From NCBI RefSeq assembly GCF_017744835.1, contig NZ_JAGIAM010000001.1:682001-746000 (forward strand): a DNA stretch of 64,000 nt, given 5' to 3'. Below the pieces are notes generated by a model. The model ran no database searches and had not been told where the DNA came from. It saw nothing but the letters and a program-made list of their open reading frames with translations. The DNA is from Sphingomonas sp. (GTDB lineage Bacteria > Pseudomonadota > Alphaproteobacteria > Sphingomonadales > Sphingomonadaceae). Positions 1-8,665 of this stretch are shown here, one piece after another. The translations under genes were made by a program, and so were the position numbers. Within the stretch, counting starts at the first letter, position 1, and each line of letters begins with the position of its first letter.

Positions 1-205
1 GCAGCACTGCCTGGGTGAAGGCGGGATCCTTTGCGAGCTGGCTCGACTTGATCGCGCAGCCGAAGTGCCGGCCGCTGCGGCGCGCCCGTGCGTCAAGCCC
101 AGGCCCGCTGGTGTCGGGCGCTGGCGGCACATAGGGCTGCGCGCTCGACCGAAGCGGCACGCTGGCGGCGGCCGCCGCGCCCGCGATGAAGGCGCGCCGC
201 TTCAT
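1..205 (-). CDS. Secreted glycoside hydrolase family 10-like protein (endo-1,4-beta-xylanase), N-terminal part only
   Basis: Partial gene running off the left edge; about 68 codons are visible from the ATG at 205. The protein begins MKRRAFIAGAAAAA, a twin-arginine-like signal (RRxFI plus an alanine-rich core). The mature start, LDARARRSGRHFGCAIKSSQ, resembles the opening beta-strand of GH10 xylanases, in which a 'sGryFGtA' motif follows a short helix. The ATG overlaps the TGA of the upstream glycosyltransferase (ATGA), so it is translationally coupled as the last visible gene of the EPS operon. An endo-acting hydrolase here could trim or release the polymer. The catalytic glutamates lie outside the window, so the family call is provisional. 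Confidence 0.55.
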   Translation of the reverse strand, partial: MKRRAFIAGAAAAASVPLRSSAQPYVPPAPDTSGPGLDARARRSGRHFGCAIKSSQLAKDPAFTQAVL

Positions 206-1137
206 ATCCGATAGCTCCGGAACCGCGCGGTGAGCGCGACCCAGCGATCGGCGAGGCGGCGATAGGCTCCGTCGGGCACGATGATCTGTAGCAGGACCAC
301 CAGTGCCAGGCCGGGGCGGAAGGCGCCGTGGCGGATCGCGTTGAAATAATAGCCGAGCGCCGTGCGGCGGCTGGTGGGCCACACGCTCTTGGCGGCGTGC
401 CAGCCCATATAGGCCGAATAGGCGCGCGCCGAAATGTGCGGCTTGAGGTCGCTCAGCCAGGCAAGGTTGCCGATGTTCGAGCGCACCTGCGACAGCCGGT
501 TCTCAGTGCGGCGGTCAGCCCAGACCACCGTAGCCTTCGCAGCCATCAGGAAGCGCGCGCCGGCCAGCGACAGGCGTACCGCAAAATCCGTATCGTCCCC
601 GAAGCCGACATCCTCGCGGTAGCGCACCGAGGCCGCAAGCGTGCGGCGGAGCGCCATGCTGCTCGTCTGGATGAAGCCGCGCTCGCACATCAGATAGCGA
701 TCGACACCCTCGCCCTTGTGGATCTCGCGAAACGGCTTGAGGAAACGCCGGCCCGAGCCGCGATCGACGATCACCCGGCTGTAGGCGACCACATCGTCGC
801 CCTGCGCGAGCAGCGGCAGCAGATCCGCCAGATGGTCGGGAAGGAAGCGGTCGTCCGAATCGAGGAAGGCGACATAGCGGCCGCGCGCATAGGCGATGCC
901 GCGGTTGCGGGCGGCGGCTGCGCCGGCATTATCCTGGACGATAACATGGATGCGCAGGTCGCCGATCGCGGCGATCGCGCTGGGCGTGCCGTCAGTCGAG
1001 CCGTCGTCGACCACGATCACCTCGATGTCGGCGACGCTCTGCCCCAGAGCCGAGCGGACCGCCTCGACCACCGCGTCGCGGCGGTTGTAGGTCGGGATCA
1101 CGACCGTGAAGAGAGGTCCTTCGGTCTCGGGCGCCAT
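202..1137 (-). CDS. Glycosyltransferase family 2 (EPS assembly)
   Basis: A 311-residue GT-A fold transferase expected to add one sugar to the lipid-linked EPS repeat unit on the cytoplasmic face. Nucleotide-sugar motifs are clear: VVIPTYNR at 12-19, VVDDGS at 42-47 and the metal-binding LDSDD at 92-96. There is no membrane span at the N-terminus and only a weakly hydrophobic C-terminal stretch. It is closely similar to the next upstream gene (shared ARNRG, VAFLDSDD and QTS blocks), so the two look like products of a tandem duplication. Its ATG directly abuts the TAG of the upstream gene, and its TGA overlaps the next ATG. Sugar specificity cannot be read from sequence. Confidence 0.9.
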   Translation of the reverse strand: MAPETEGPLFTVVIPTYNRRDAVVEAVRSALGQSVADIEVIVVDDGSTDGTPSAIAAIGDLRIHVIVQDNAGAAAARNRGIAYARGRYVAFLDSDDRFLPDHLADLLPLLAQGDDVVAYSRVIVDRGSGRRFLKPFREIHKGEGVDRYLMCERGFIQTSSMALRRTLAASVRYREDVGFGDDTDFAVRLSLAGARFLMAAKATVVWADRRTENRLSQVRSNIGNLAWLSDLKPHISARAYSAYMGWHAAKSVWPTSRRTALGYYFNAIRHGAFRPGLALVVLLQIIVPDGAYRRLADRWVALTARFRSYRI

Positions 1138-2097
1138 CTATTTCCCCCCTTCCGACAGCGCCTCGGCCTTGCCGAAGCGGTGGACGAACTGGTTGACGAG
1201 CGATCGGTAGAACGACTTGGGCAGGTAGGAACGCAGCAGCTGGCGAGCGAGGATGCGCGGCGGCACCCGCCCGAAGAACAGCCCGCGCACCAGCTCGCGG
1301 ATCGTGGCGAGCGGCCGGATCGGCGCCATGTGGTAGGCGAGCACGGTCGCGCGATAGCCGTGGCGCGCGCGCTCGGTGAGCAGATGGCCGCAGCGCTCGA
1401 GCCAGTCGAGCGAGGTCTCATAGCCCCGGACATAGGAGGTCCGCCCGACCTCGGTCGCATCGAGCCAGATGGTGAGCGGCTGCTCGATCATCCGGAAGCG
1501 CCCGCCCTCGACCTGGAGCCGCACCGCGAAATCGAGGTCCTGGCCCTTCTTGAGCGCGGGATCGAAGCGCACGCGCTTGGCAAGCCCGGCCGGCACCACC
1601 AAGGTCGAGGTCTGCATGAACTGGTTGGCGCAGAACAGATATTCGCCGACGTCCTCGCCCTCGCGGATACCGCGATCGGGGCGCACCCAGTAACGGTCGA
1701 CACCACGATCGACCTGCATCTGCGAATAGAGGACGGTCTCCTCGTCATAAGGCAGCGCCGCCGCCATGATCGAGAGCTTGTCGGGAAGGAACTGGTCGTC
1801 CGAATCGAGGAAGGCGACATAATGGCCGCGCGCCGCCTCGATCCCCCGGTTGCGCGCCGCGCCGCCGCCCGCGTTCGCCTGGCGGAGATAGCGGATGCGC
1901 GGGTCACCGAAGGCGGCGACCACCGGCTCGGGATCGTCCTTCGACCCGTCGTCCACGACGATGATCTCGAAATCCTGAAAGTCCTGGTCGAGCACCGAGC
2001 GGATCGTCTGGCCGACGATGGCAGCACGATTGTAAAGGGGAATCACCACCGAGAAGACGGGCTTCGCGCCGGCCGGGGCTGGGGGAAGCTGAGTCAT
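1138..2097 (-). CDS. Glycosyltransferase family 2 (EPS assembly)
   Basis: A 319-residue GT2 enzyme with VVIPLYNR near 17-24, VVDDGS at 47-52 and LDSDD at 97-101. The reading frame is open further upstream, but the start is placed at the ATG at 2097 because it forms an ATGA overlap with the stop of the preceding gene and puts the first GT2 strand about 15 residues in, as usual. It is a paralogue of the downstream gene 202-1137; both carry the ARNRG-x6-ARG-x-YVAFLDSDD block. Likely role: transfer of one residue, possibly a similar sugar or linkage to its twin, to the undecaprenyl-linked oligosaccharide. Confidence 0.9.
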   Translation of the reverse strand: MTQLPPAPAGAKPVFSVVIPLYNRAAIVGQTIRSVLDQDFQDFEIIVVDDGSKDDPEPVVAAFGDPRIRYLRQANAGGGAARNRGIEAARGHYVAFLDSDDQFLPDKLSIMAAALPYDEETVLYSQMQVDRGVDRYWVRPDRGIREGEDVGEYLFCANQFMQTSTLVVPAGLAKRVRFDPALKKGQDLDFAVRLQVEGGRFRMIEQPLTIWLDATEVGRTSYVRGYETSLDWLERCGHLLTERARHGYRATVLAYHMAPIRPLATIRELVRGLFFGRVPPRILARQLLRSYLPKSFYRSLVNQFVHRFGKAEALSEGGK

Positions 2098-3023
2098 GCG
2101 CCGTGCACCTTGCGATATTCCTCGTAACGATGGCCGGTGAGGGCGGCGACCTTGCCCGCCGCGCGATATGCTTGCCCGAGCCGGACGATGCGCTTGCCCT
2201 TGTCGAGCGTCAGCGCGGCACCCAGCGATCCGACGACGAAGCCGCCGACGATGCGGTGCGCTTCGGACCGGGCGGCCTTCAGCGTGCCCTCGTGCGTAAT
2301 GGTGGTGATCATGTCGGTCATCCCGATCCGGTAGCCGCGCATCAGCAGCCATTTGGACGTGATGCGGCTCGCCGGGATCAGTTCGGTCACGCGCGCGTCT
2401 TCCGCCCAGGCGAAGCGGCGGCCGGCGCGCTGCATCCGCGTGAACAGTTGCTTGTCCGACCCGCCGGTGAGCGCCATCGCCTCATCGAACGGCGCATCGC
2501 CCATCGCGCGCAGCGCCTCGGCGTCGATCAGCACGTTGGCGGTGCTCTCGACCAGCGGGACCACGCCCGATTGCCCACGGGTCTTGGGCTGGAGCAGCGG
2601 GTGCGAGGCCGCCCAGGGCGGCACCTCGCCTTCGAGCGCGCGTAACACCGCCCCGCCGACGACATCGGCATGGGTCGCGGCCTGGCAGGCGAGCATCGCG
2701 TGCAGCCAGCCGGGCTCGGCGGCCTCGTCGTCGTCGAGCATCGCGACGAAGCGGACATGCGGGAGCGCCAGGGCGGTCCGGACCAGTGCGTTGCGGACCT
2801 GGGGGATGCCGCGCTCGGCGACGGTCATCGCAATGAGCGGCCAGCGATAGCCAGCGCGCTTGAGCGCCTCGACCGCCGCGATCCCCTCGCGCCCTTCGGC
2901 GTCATTGTCGGCGACGACCACGGTGACGTCGCGCTCGGTGTCGAGCGCGGCCAGCGATTCGAGCGTCCGGCGCAGCCCTTGCGGGCGGCGGCAGGTGGCG
3001 ATGCAGATTGCGACGTCGGTCAT
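2094..3023 (-). CDS. Glycosyltransferase family 2 (EPS assembly)
   Basis: A 309-residue GT2 enzyme, only distantly related to its two downstream neighbours. It starts with VAICIATCRRP, has the nucleotide-binding VVADND at 36-41 and a metal-binding DDD at 97-99 (MLDDDE). A later GGSDKQLFTR segment with a nearby acidic stretch matches the acceptor side of succinoglycan-type GT2 enzymes. The ATG at 3023 overlaps the TGA of the polymerase gene and its own TGA overlaps the next ATG, so it sits within the coupled EPS operon. It presumably adds one sugar to the repeat unit; donor and linkage are unknown. Confidence 0.88.
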   Translation of the reverse strand: MTDVAICIATCRRPQGLRRTLESLAALDTERDVTVVVADNDAEGREGIAAVEALKRAGYRWPLIAMTVAERGIPQVRNALVRTALALPHVRFVAMLDDDEAAEPGWLHAMLACQAATHADVVGGAVLRALEGEVPPWAASHPLLQPKTRGQSGVVPLVESTANVLIDAEALRAMGDAPFDEAMALTGGSDKQLFTRMQRAGRRFAWAEDARVTELIPASRITSKWLLMRGYRIGMTDMITTITHEGTLKAARSEAHRIVGGFVVGSLGAALTLDKGKRIVRLGQAYRAAGKVAALTGHRYEEYRKVHGA

Positions 3024-4432
3024 TGCGCGGCCCCCGTCCTGGCGTTCGCCAGCCGCGACCAGCCCGACCCGCGCCGCACCTGCCCGGTGCTGCGGTTCCA
3101 GTCGGTGCGCTCAGCGGTCTTGTACGAGGCGTGAGCGATCGCGATCGCGGCGAGGAAGATCACCCAGACCTGGCGATCCTTGTCGAAGAAGCTGGTCTCG
3201 AGCAGGTTCTGGTAGATCACGAAGCTCCAGATCGCGAACGAGGTCGCGAGGAGCGTGACATTCTCCTTCGTGGCACCCGTGAGGAACCACCAGGCCGGCA
3301 GCACGACGAAGGAGACGAGGAGCAGCACCAGCCCGACCGGGCCCGTGGTGACGAGGATCTCCAGATAGCCATTGTGCGAGTGGGCGGTCAGCATCTGGAA
3401 TTGCTGGTTGAGATAGGCGTGCGCGGGCGAATTCTCGCCCACCTGCCAGAAGCCGCCGAACCCCGCGCCGAGATAGGGATGGTCGGCGAGGTAATCGATC
3501 GCCACCTGCCAGATCGATACGCGTCCGGTGAACGAGGTGGGATCCGCGAACAGCCGTTCGATCAGCGGCTGAAAGGCGATGTAGAGCGCCAGGAACATCA
3601 GCATGCCGACCCCGACGAGCAGGAGCAGCACCGCGCGCCTGGCGACGCTCTGGCTGAGGAAGCGATAGACCGAGCTGACCGCGAGGATGGCGAAGCAGAG
3701 CGCGAGCGAGGTCTTGCTCTTGGTCCCCACCACGAAAATGAAGGCCATCACCGAGAAGAGCGCATAATACCATTTGCGCGTGGTGAAGAAGGCGTGCGCC
3801 GTCACGACGAAGGTGAGCGCCATCACTGCGCCGGCGATGTTCTTGTGGAAGAAGAAGCCGCGCCACGCGCCGATCAGCGCCTTGTCGCTCTCGGTCGGCG
3901 GGTGGACCGCGTTGGGCGTGAGCGGCAGCGAGATCCAGCAGATCAGCAGCGACAGCACCAGCGCCGCCACCAGCGTGCGATAGAGCCGCTCGGGCCCGAG
4001 CAGCGCTAGCGAGAGGAAGGTGATGTAGATCACGATCACCTGCTGCATCACGCGCTTGAACGAGACGAAGGGGTCGACGCCCCAGCTGCAGCTGATCAGG
4101 AACCAGACCAGCATGAGGAGCAGCGGCCAATAAGTGAAACGGTATTTGAGCTCGTAGCGGCGGCTCAGCTCGATCAGCGTCAGCACCAGGGCGAAGCCGA
4201 TGAAGAAGGCTTGTTTGAACGGGTCCGACCCGTCGTTGTTCGCCGCCATCGCGACCAGCTGTTCCTGATTGCGCGAGGAGAAGGGCTGCTGGCCGATGAA
4301 GATCAGCATCAGGAAGATGAAATAGACGAACTGCGCGACCGGGATCAGCGCGACGGCGCGCTCGCTGCCGGCAGCGGCGCGCGGCGAGCGCTCCAGCGTC
4401 CGCCCGCGGCTCCAGGGGGCGGCGAGGCTCAT
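3020..4432 (-). CDS. O-antigen ligase/polymerase family membrane protein (Wzy-like)
   Basis: A 470-residue polytopic membrane protein with around ten hydrophobic spans and a large periplasmic loop before the last group (roughly residues 310-370), typical of the Wzy_C/O-antigen ligase family. A conserved GAGFGGFW...HSHNGYLE block lies in that loop; such His/Arg/Glu-rich loops carry catalysis in Wzy and WaaL. In this operon it most likely polymerises repeat units in the periplasm. The open frame extends far upstream, but the ATG at 4432 overlaps the flippase stop (ATGA) and gives a normal N-terminus with the first span after about 35 residues. Confidence 0.87.
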   Translation of the reverse strand: MSLAAPWSRGRTLERSPRAAAGSERAVALIPVAQFVYFIFLMLIFIGQQPFSSRNQEQLVAMAANNDGSDPFKQAFFIGFALVLTLIELSRRYELKYRFTYWPLLLMLVWFLISCSWGVDPFVSFKRVMQQVIVIYITFLSLALLGPERLYRTLVAALVLSLLICWISLPLTPNAVHPPTESDKALIGAWRGFFFHKNIAGAVMALTFVVTAHAFFTTRKWYYALFSVMAFIFVVGTKSKTSLALCFAILAVSSVYRFLSQSVARRAVLLLLVGVGMLMFLALYIAFQPLIERLFADPTSFTGRVSIWQVAIDYLADHPYLGAGFGGFWQVGENSPAHAYLNQQFQMLTAHSHNGYLEILVTTGPVGLVLLLVSFVVLPAWWFLTGATKENVTLLATSFAIWSFVIYQNLLETSFFDKDRQVWVIFLAAIAIAHASYKTAERTDWNRSTGQVRRGSGWSRLANARTGAAQ

Positions 4433-5709
4433 TGCCCGGCCTCCGCGCCCGCGGCGCGCCAGCGGCGATCGAGCCGATAGATGCCGAGCATCATCACCAG
4501 CTGCGCGAGCACCACGCCGGCGATCGTCGCCACGGCAGGCGCCGTGAGCGCGAGCGCGAGCACCGCCACCAAACCGACGAAGCAGCTCCGCATGCTGGTG
4601 CCGGCGAGCGGGCGGAAAGCGCCGCGCGCCTGGGTCAGCACGCTGATCGGCGCCTGGAGGCACTGGACCAGCGACAGCAGCGCGCACAGCGCGACGGCGA
4701 TCATCACCGTCTGAAGCGACAGCGTCGGCTTGATCAGCAGGTGCGGGAATTCCCAGAGGATGGCCGCGGCGAGCATCGCCGTGCCTGCCCAGATCACGGC
4801 GAGCGCCGCCAGGAAGGCACGCGCCGACCCCTGCGCCGCGCGCTCGTCGCCGCGCCCGATCGCCCGCGCCATGCGCGGCCGCTCGAGCTGGGTGAGCGCA
4901 GTGATGCAGACATTGACCGGCCGGAAGAAGAGCATGCCGACGGCGATCGGCGCGAAGGCGGCGGGGCCGGCGAGCGCCGTGACGATATAGCTGTGCGCGT
5001 TGCTCGTCGCCTCGGTGGTGATCACGCCGATCAGCGTCCAGGCCGACTGGCGCTGCCACACCGGGCGATAGGCGGCGAGCGCGCGCCCGATCCCGACCGG
5101 GCGGTGCCGGGCAAGGAAGTGCAGGCCGAAGGGCAGCAGGCCGATCAGCCCCGCAGTGGCGATCACAGCGCCGAAAAGCTCGATCCGAGCCTCGATCACC
5201 AAGGTGGCGCCGACGCCGGCGACGACGCAGACCGCATAGACGACGTCCGACACGGCGGCGCCGCCCGGGCTGTGATGCGCATAGGCGTTGGCGCGGCCGA
5301 ACCAGCGCAGCAGCGAGGCGAAGCCCGCCACGCCGAACGCGGCAGCCGCGCCGGGCCCTGCCATCGCCCAGCCGATGCCCGCGCAGACCAGCCCCTGCGA
5401 AGCGGCGAGCAGCAAGTTGATCGGATAGAAGAAGTCGAAGCCCGCTTCATCGCCTTCGCGGCGCTGGTTGACCGCAAGTGCATAAGGCGTCGAGACCAGC
5501 GCGTTGGACAGGCTGTAGCCGAACTGGATGATGACCAGCAGGAAGGCGAGCGTACCGATCTCGGCCGCCTCCAGCCGCCGTACCGAGACGAGCTGGACGA
5601 GCAGGTGGCTGACCGACACTGCGGCCGAGGACATGCTCGCCAGCCCGAAGCGCGCGAGCGTGGCGCGCAGCGGCTTCTTCTCCAGCGGCAAGGCGGATGC
5701 CTCAGCCAT
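4429..5709 (-). CDS. Polysaccharide flippase-like membrane protein (Wzx family, MOP superfamily)
   Basis: A 426-residue, almost wholly hydrophobic protein with about twelve predicted spans and no extended soluble domain, as in Wzx/MOP exporters that flip undecaprenyl-linked repeat units to the periplasmic face. The N-terminal part (about 20-60: LARFGLASMSSAAVSVSHLL then LVSVRRLEAAEIGTLAFLL) matches the first two helices of that family. It overlaps the upstream GT26 gene by 8 bp and the polymerase gene by an ATGA. Its position between the transferases and the polymerase supports the role. Confidence 0.85.
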   Translation of the reverse strand: MAEASALPLEKKPLRATLARFGLASMSSAAVSVSHLLVQLVSVRRLEAAEIGTLAFLLVIIQFGYSLSNALVSTPYALAVNQRREGDEAGFDFFYPINLLLAASQGLVCAGIGWAMAGPGAAAAFGVAGFASLLRWFGRANAYAHHSPGGAAVSDVVYAVCVVAGVGATLVIEARIELFGAVIATAGLIGLLPFGLHFLARHRPVGIGRALAAYRPVWQRQSAWTLIGVITTEATSNAHSYIVTALAGPAAFAPIAVGMLFFRPVNVCITALTQLERPRMARAIGRGDERAAQGSARAFLAALAVIWAGTAMLAAAILWEFPHLLIKPTLSLQTVMIAVALCALLSLVQCLQAPISVLTQARGAFRPLAGTSMRSCFVGLVAVLALALTAPAVATIAGVVLAQLVMMLGIYRLDRRWRAAGAEAGQ

Positions 5710-6517
5710 TGCGGTGCTTCCAGATCAGCCAGAGCGCGTGGGGATTGGTGGTGAGATAGCGCCACGCCAGGTGCCGCGGATTGGTTGCCATCCGGTGGAG
5801 CCATTCGAGCCCGGCGTCCTGCATCCATTGCGGCGCGCGTGGATAATCGCCGGTGATATAGTTGAAGAGCCCGCCGCAGGTGACGATCCAGCCGGCCTTG
5901 ATCCGGTCCCGGTTGCGCACGCAGAAGGCCTGCTCGCGCGGCTTGCCGGTGCCGACCCAGAGCACATCAGGCTCGGTGGCGTTGATCGCGTCGATCACCG
6001 CAGCTTCTTCTTCGGGGTTCCAGAAGCCGTTGCGGCGGCCGGCGAGTTCGAGGCCGGGGGTGTCCGCGGTGATGCGCGCGGCGCAATCGGCGTTCACTTG
6101 CTCGGTGCCGCCGAGCAAGAAGTAGCGCACCTTGCGCGCCGCCGCGCCGGGCAGGCTGTCGATGAACATGTCGGTGGTGCTCGAGCGGTCGGCGATCGGC
6201 GCGGGGGCGAAACGGCGCGAGGCGGCGACAATCACCTGCCCGTCGGCGTGGATCAAGTCGGCCTGCGCCAGGTCGGCGCGGAACGCAGGGTCGGTGGCAT
6301 TGAGCGAGAGGCCGTGGCCGTTGCAGTCGAACACCAGCCAGGGCGAGCGGCCGGCGGCGCGGCGCGCGGGCGCCTCGGCCAGCATCTTCTCGATCAGTGC
6401 GTTCAGCGACAGCGTCGAGACCGGCACGCCGCCGATCCGCACGCTCTCGACCGCGCGCCCCTCGCCCATACCGCGGCCGTGCAGCGGCAACTCGATCGAT
6501 GCAGCATTTCCCTGCAT
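5702..6517 (-). CDS. WecG/TagA/CpsF family glycosyltransferase (GT26)
   Basis: A 271-residue GT26 enzyme. Signatures are the D-G-Q acceptor/catalytic region (HADGQVIVAASRRF) and the VGTGKPREQAF block typical of WecG/TagA/GumM. These act on undecaprenyl-pyrophosphoryl sugars at the membrane, so it probably adds the second or a late sugar of the repeat unit. An in-frame TTG at 6550 exists, but the ATG at 6517 is preferred because AAAAGGGA lies 7-8 bases ahead of it. The C-terminus (LEWLHRMATNPRHLAWRYL) is the basic helical membrane-association tail known from TagA. It overlaps the flippase gene by 8 bp. Confidence 0.9.
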   Translation of the reverse strand: MQGNAASIELPLHGRGMGEGRAVESVRIGGVPVSTLSLNALIEKMLAEAPARRAAGRSPWLVFDCNGHGLSLNATDPAFRADLAQADLIHADGQVIVAASRRFAPAPIADRSSTTDMFIDSLPGAAARKVRYFLLGGTEQVNADCAARITADTPGLELAGRRNGFWNPEEEAAVIDAINATEPDVLWVGTGKPREQAFCVRNRDRIKAGWIVTCGGLFNYITGDYPRAPQWMQDAGLEWLHRMATNPRHLAWRYLTTNPHALWLIWKHRNG

Positions 6518-6551
6518 GCTATTCCCTTTTCCGTCAGTGCCTTGCGGCAAC

Positions 6552-7313
6552 TCAGTGCATCACGGTCCCGGCGATGGGCACATGATGGCGATCGAGGTCG
6601 TCGATGATGCGGCGCATCTCGGCGACGGGCGTGACGCCGCGCCGCACGACGAGCACGACCGCGTCGAACTTCTCGAGGATGTTGCCGAACGCCGTGGTGC
6701 CGCGCGGCCGCTCGGCCAGATGGACGAGCAGATTGGCGGGGGGCAGGTTCCAGCGATCGGCCGCCTCGGCCAGCGAGCCCTTCTCGACCAGGCTGGCCGC
6801 GCCATTATGCGCCTGGCCCGCCGGCATCAGCCACAGCCGCTCGATCGCAGTCGGCACCACGGGCAGCCGCAGCGCCATGCCCGAGAGCTGCTCGGCGAGC
6901 CCGATGCTGTTGGGCAGGCGCAGCAGCCGGTCGAGCGTCGGCTGCTCAATGTCGGCGTCGGCGACGATCGTCGGCCCGTCCATCTGCGCGAGCACGGTCG
7001 CAAGATTGGCGGAGAGGATCGACGCCTCGTCCCCCGCATGAAGCGAGAGCAGCGCCAGCCGAAGCCGGCCGTCGATCCCGCCTGTCTCGCGCGCCGCGGC
7101 GAGCAGCTTGGCGCGCACCTTACGAACCTTGGCGACATAGGGATCGCCGGCATCGAATGCCGCCGCGACGAGCGGATCGACGCGCGCGTCGCCGGGCGCG
7201 AGCAGCGGCAGATTGGCCGGCGTGGCGGCGGGATCGCCCTCGAGCCCGCCGGTGTGGAGCACCGAGGGATCGGCAAGCAGCGGGTTCACACCCGCAGTGG
7301 AACGCAGCCTCAT
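6552..7313 (-). CDS. Degenerate BY-kinase/CpsD-like P-loop protein of the EPS operon
   Basis: A 253-residue protein in the position of the tyrosine autokinase that partners chain-length proteins (Wzc C-domain, CpsD, GelE). The fold is recognisable, with Walker A' kept as IVADADIEQP (116-125). However, the Walker A segment reads S-L-H-A-G-D-E-A-S at 90-98, where the canonical pattern is S-x-x-P-G-E-G-K-S, so the lysine is Ala97. The Walker B segment (LLVHLAERPRG, about 195-205) lacks its aspartate, and there is no C-terminal tyrosine cluster. It therefore looks unable to bind or hydrolyse ATP normally and may be a structural partner of the GNVR protein. It starts inside the stop of that gene (ATGA). 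Confidence 0.75.
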   Translation of the reverse strand: MRLRSTAGVNPLLADPSVLHTGGLEGDPAATPANLPLLAPGDARVDPLVAAAFDAGDPYVAKVRKVRAKLLAAARETGGIDGRLRLALLSLHAGDEASILSANLATVLAQMDGPTIVADADIEQPTLDRLLRLPNSIGLAEQLSGMALRLPVVPTAIERLWLMPAGQAHNGAASLVEKGSLAEAADRWNLPPANLLVHLAERPRGTTAFGNILEKFDAVVLVVRRGVTPVAEMRRIIDDLDRHHVPIAGTVMH

Positions 7314-8665
7314 GCGGCCTCCTGTCGTGACGCGAACCAGCCGGGGCCGGTATCGTTGGAAAGATCGGCGATCACTTCGACTTCGGTCGATGCCGCAAGC
7401 CCGCTGGCGGTGCGCACCCGCGGCCGCAGGATCTCGCTCAGCACGACCGCGGCGATCCCGGCGAGCAGCCCGAGCGCGATGCCGGCGACGAGCCAGAGCG
7501 GCAGATTGGGCTTGGCAGGGAAGAGCGGCACGCTGGCCTCGTCGAGCAAGCTCGCATTGGGCTGCGAGATCTGGCTCTTGAGTGCGGCTTCGTTGAAGCG
7601 CTGGCGGACCGTGTCATAGGTCTGGCGTGCCGCCTCGACATCGCGCTGGAGGACCATCAGCTGGTCCTGCACGCCCGACATGCGGATCATGCTGTCTTCC
7701 TGCCGCGACATCTCGCCGCGCAGCTCGCCCTCGCGGCGGCCGGCAGCGCTGCTGTTGGCGGTCATCGACGCCGCCTGATTGGCGCGCGCCTCGCCGAGCT
7801 TGCCGCGCAGCTCCGCGAGCTCGGCCTTGGCCGCAGCCATCTGCGGATGGTTCGGTCCGAGCGTCTTGCTCAGCTCGGCGACCTTGCCGGCCTGAGTGGC
7901 GACCGCTTCCTCGATGTTCTGCACGACCAGCGACGATGCGACTTCCGCCACCTTGGCCGAGCCCGACTTGGAGTGCGCTGCGGCGGCGTCGGCCTGGGCC
8001 TGGACGAGGTGCGCGGAGAGATTCTTGAGCTTCTCCGCCTCGAGATCCATGCGGTTGATGCCGATGATGTCGTTGGCACGCTGGAAGTCGGAGAGGCGCT
8101 TCTGCGCCAGCTCGTAGCGCCGCCGCACATCGGCGGTGCGCGCCTCGAACCACGAGGCCGAGCCCTGCGCCGCCGACGCACGCAGCGCCACCTGCTCGCG
8201 CATGTAGATCTGCGCGGTGAGGTTCGCGACCTTGGCCGCCACCTGCGGATCCGGATCGAGATACTGGATCTGGAGGACGTTGCTCTGCCGCCCGGTGGCG
8301 ACGTTGAGCCCGGCGCGGACGCGCGCGGCGGCTTGCTGGAGCCGCGCCTCGGGAGCGAGGTCGGCCGGCGTCTGCTCGACGAAGCCCGCCTGCTGGGCGA
8401 CCGCGTCGATCACCTTGGCGCTGCGGATGAGGTCCACCTGCGTGGCGATGACGGAATCGGTCTCGACGCGCGCCTGCTGCTGCTGGGTACTGTCGGTCGG
8501 ATCGGTCTGCGACAGGTCGAGCATCAGCGACGAGCTGGCGAGATACTGGCGCGGCTGGACGAAGGCGATCGCGGCGACGAGCAGGAACAGCGCCCCGCCT
8601 ACCGCGGCGACCACCAGCCAGCGCGCCCTGATCGCCGCGACGAGATCGGCTGCCTTGACGGTCAT
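7310..8665 (-). CDS. Polysaccharide co-polymerase, GNVR/Wzz-type chain-length determinant (GelC-like)
   Basis: A 451-residue inner-membrane protein with the usual layout: one span at about 18-38 (WLVVAAVGGALFLLVAAIAF), a Wzz domain, a long periplasmic coiled-coil region (about 160-380, many Ala/Gln/Glu/Arg heptads), a GNVR-type end segment and a second span near 405-430 followed by a short cytoplasmic tail. Such proteins set chain length and couple polymerase to the export channel. The cytoplasmic kinase domain is absent and encoded separately downstream, as in sphingan clusters (GelC plus GelE). The ATG at 8665 overlaps the stop of the ATPase gene (ATGA). Confidence 0.9.
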   Translation of the reverse strand: MTVKAADLVAAIRARWLVVAAVGGALFLLVAAIAFVQPRQYLASSSLMLDLSQTDPTDSTQQQQARVETDSVIATQVDLIRSAKVIDAVAQQAGFVEQTPADLAPEARLQQAAARVRAGLNVATGRQSNVLQIQYLDPDPQVAAKVANLTAQIYMREQVALRASAAQGSASWFEARTADVRRRYELAQKRLSDFQRANDIIGINRMDLEAEKLKNLSAHLVQAQADAAAAHSKSGSAKVAEVASSLVVQNIEEAVATQAGKVAELSKTLGPNHPQMAAAKAELAELRGKLGEARANQAASMTANSSAAGRREGELRGEMSRQEDSMIRMSGVQDQLMVLQRDVEAARQTYDTVRQRFNEAALKSQISQPNASLLDEASVPLFPAKPNLPLWLVAGIALGLLAGIAAVVLSEILRPRVRTASGLAASTEVEVIADLSNDTGPGWFASRQEAA

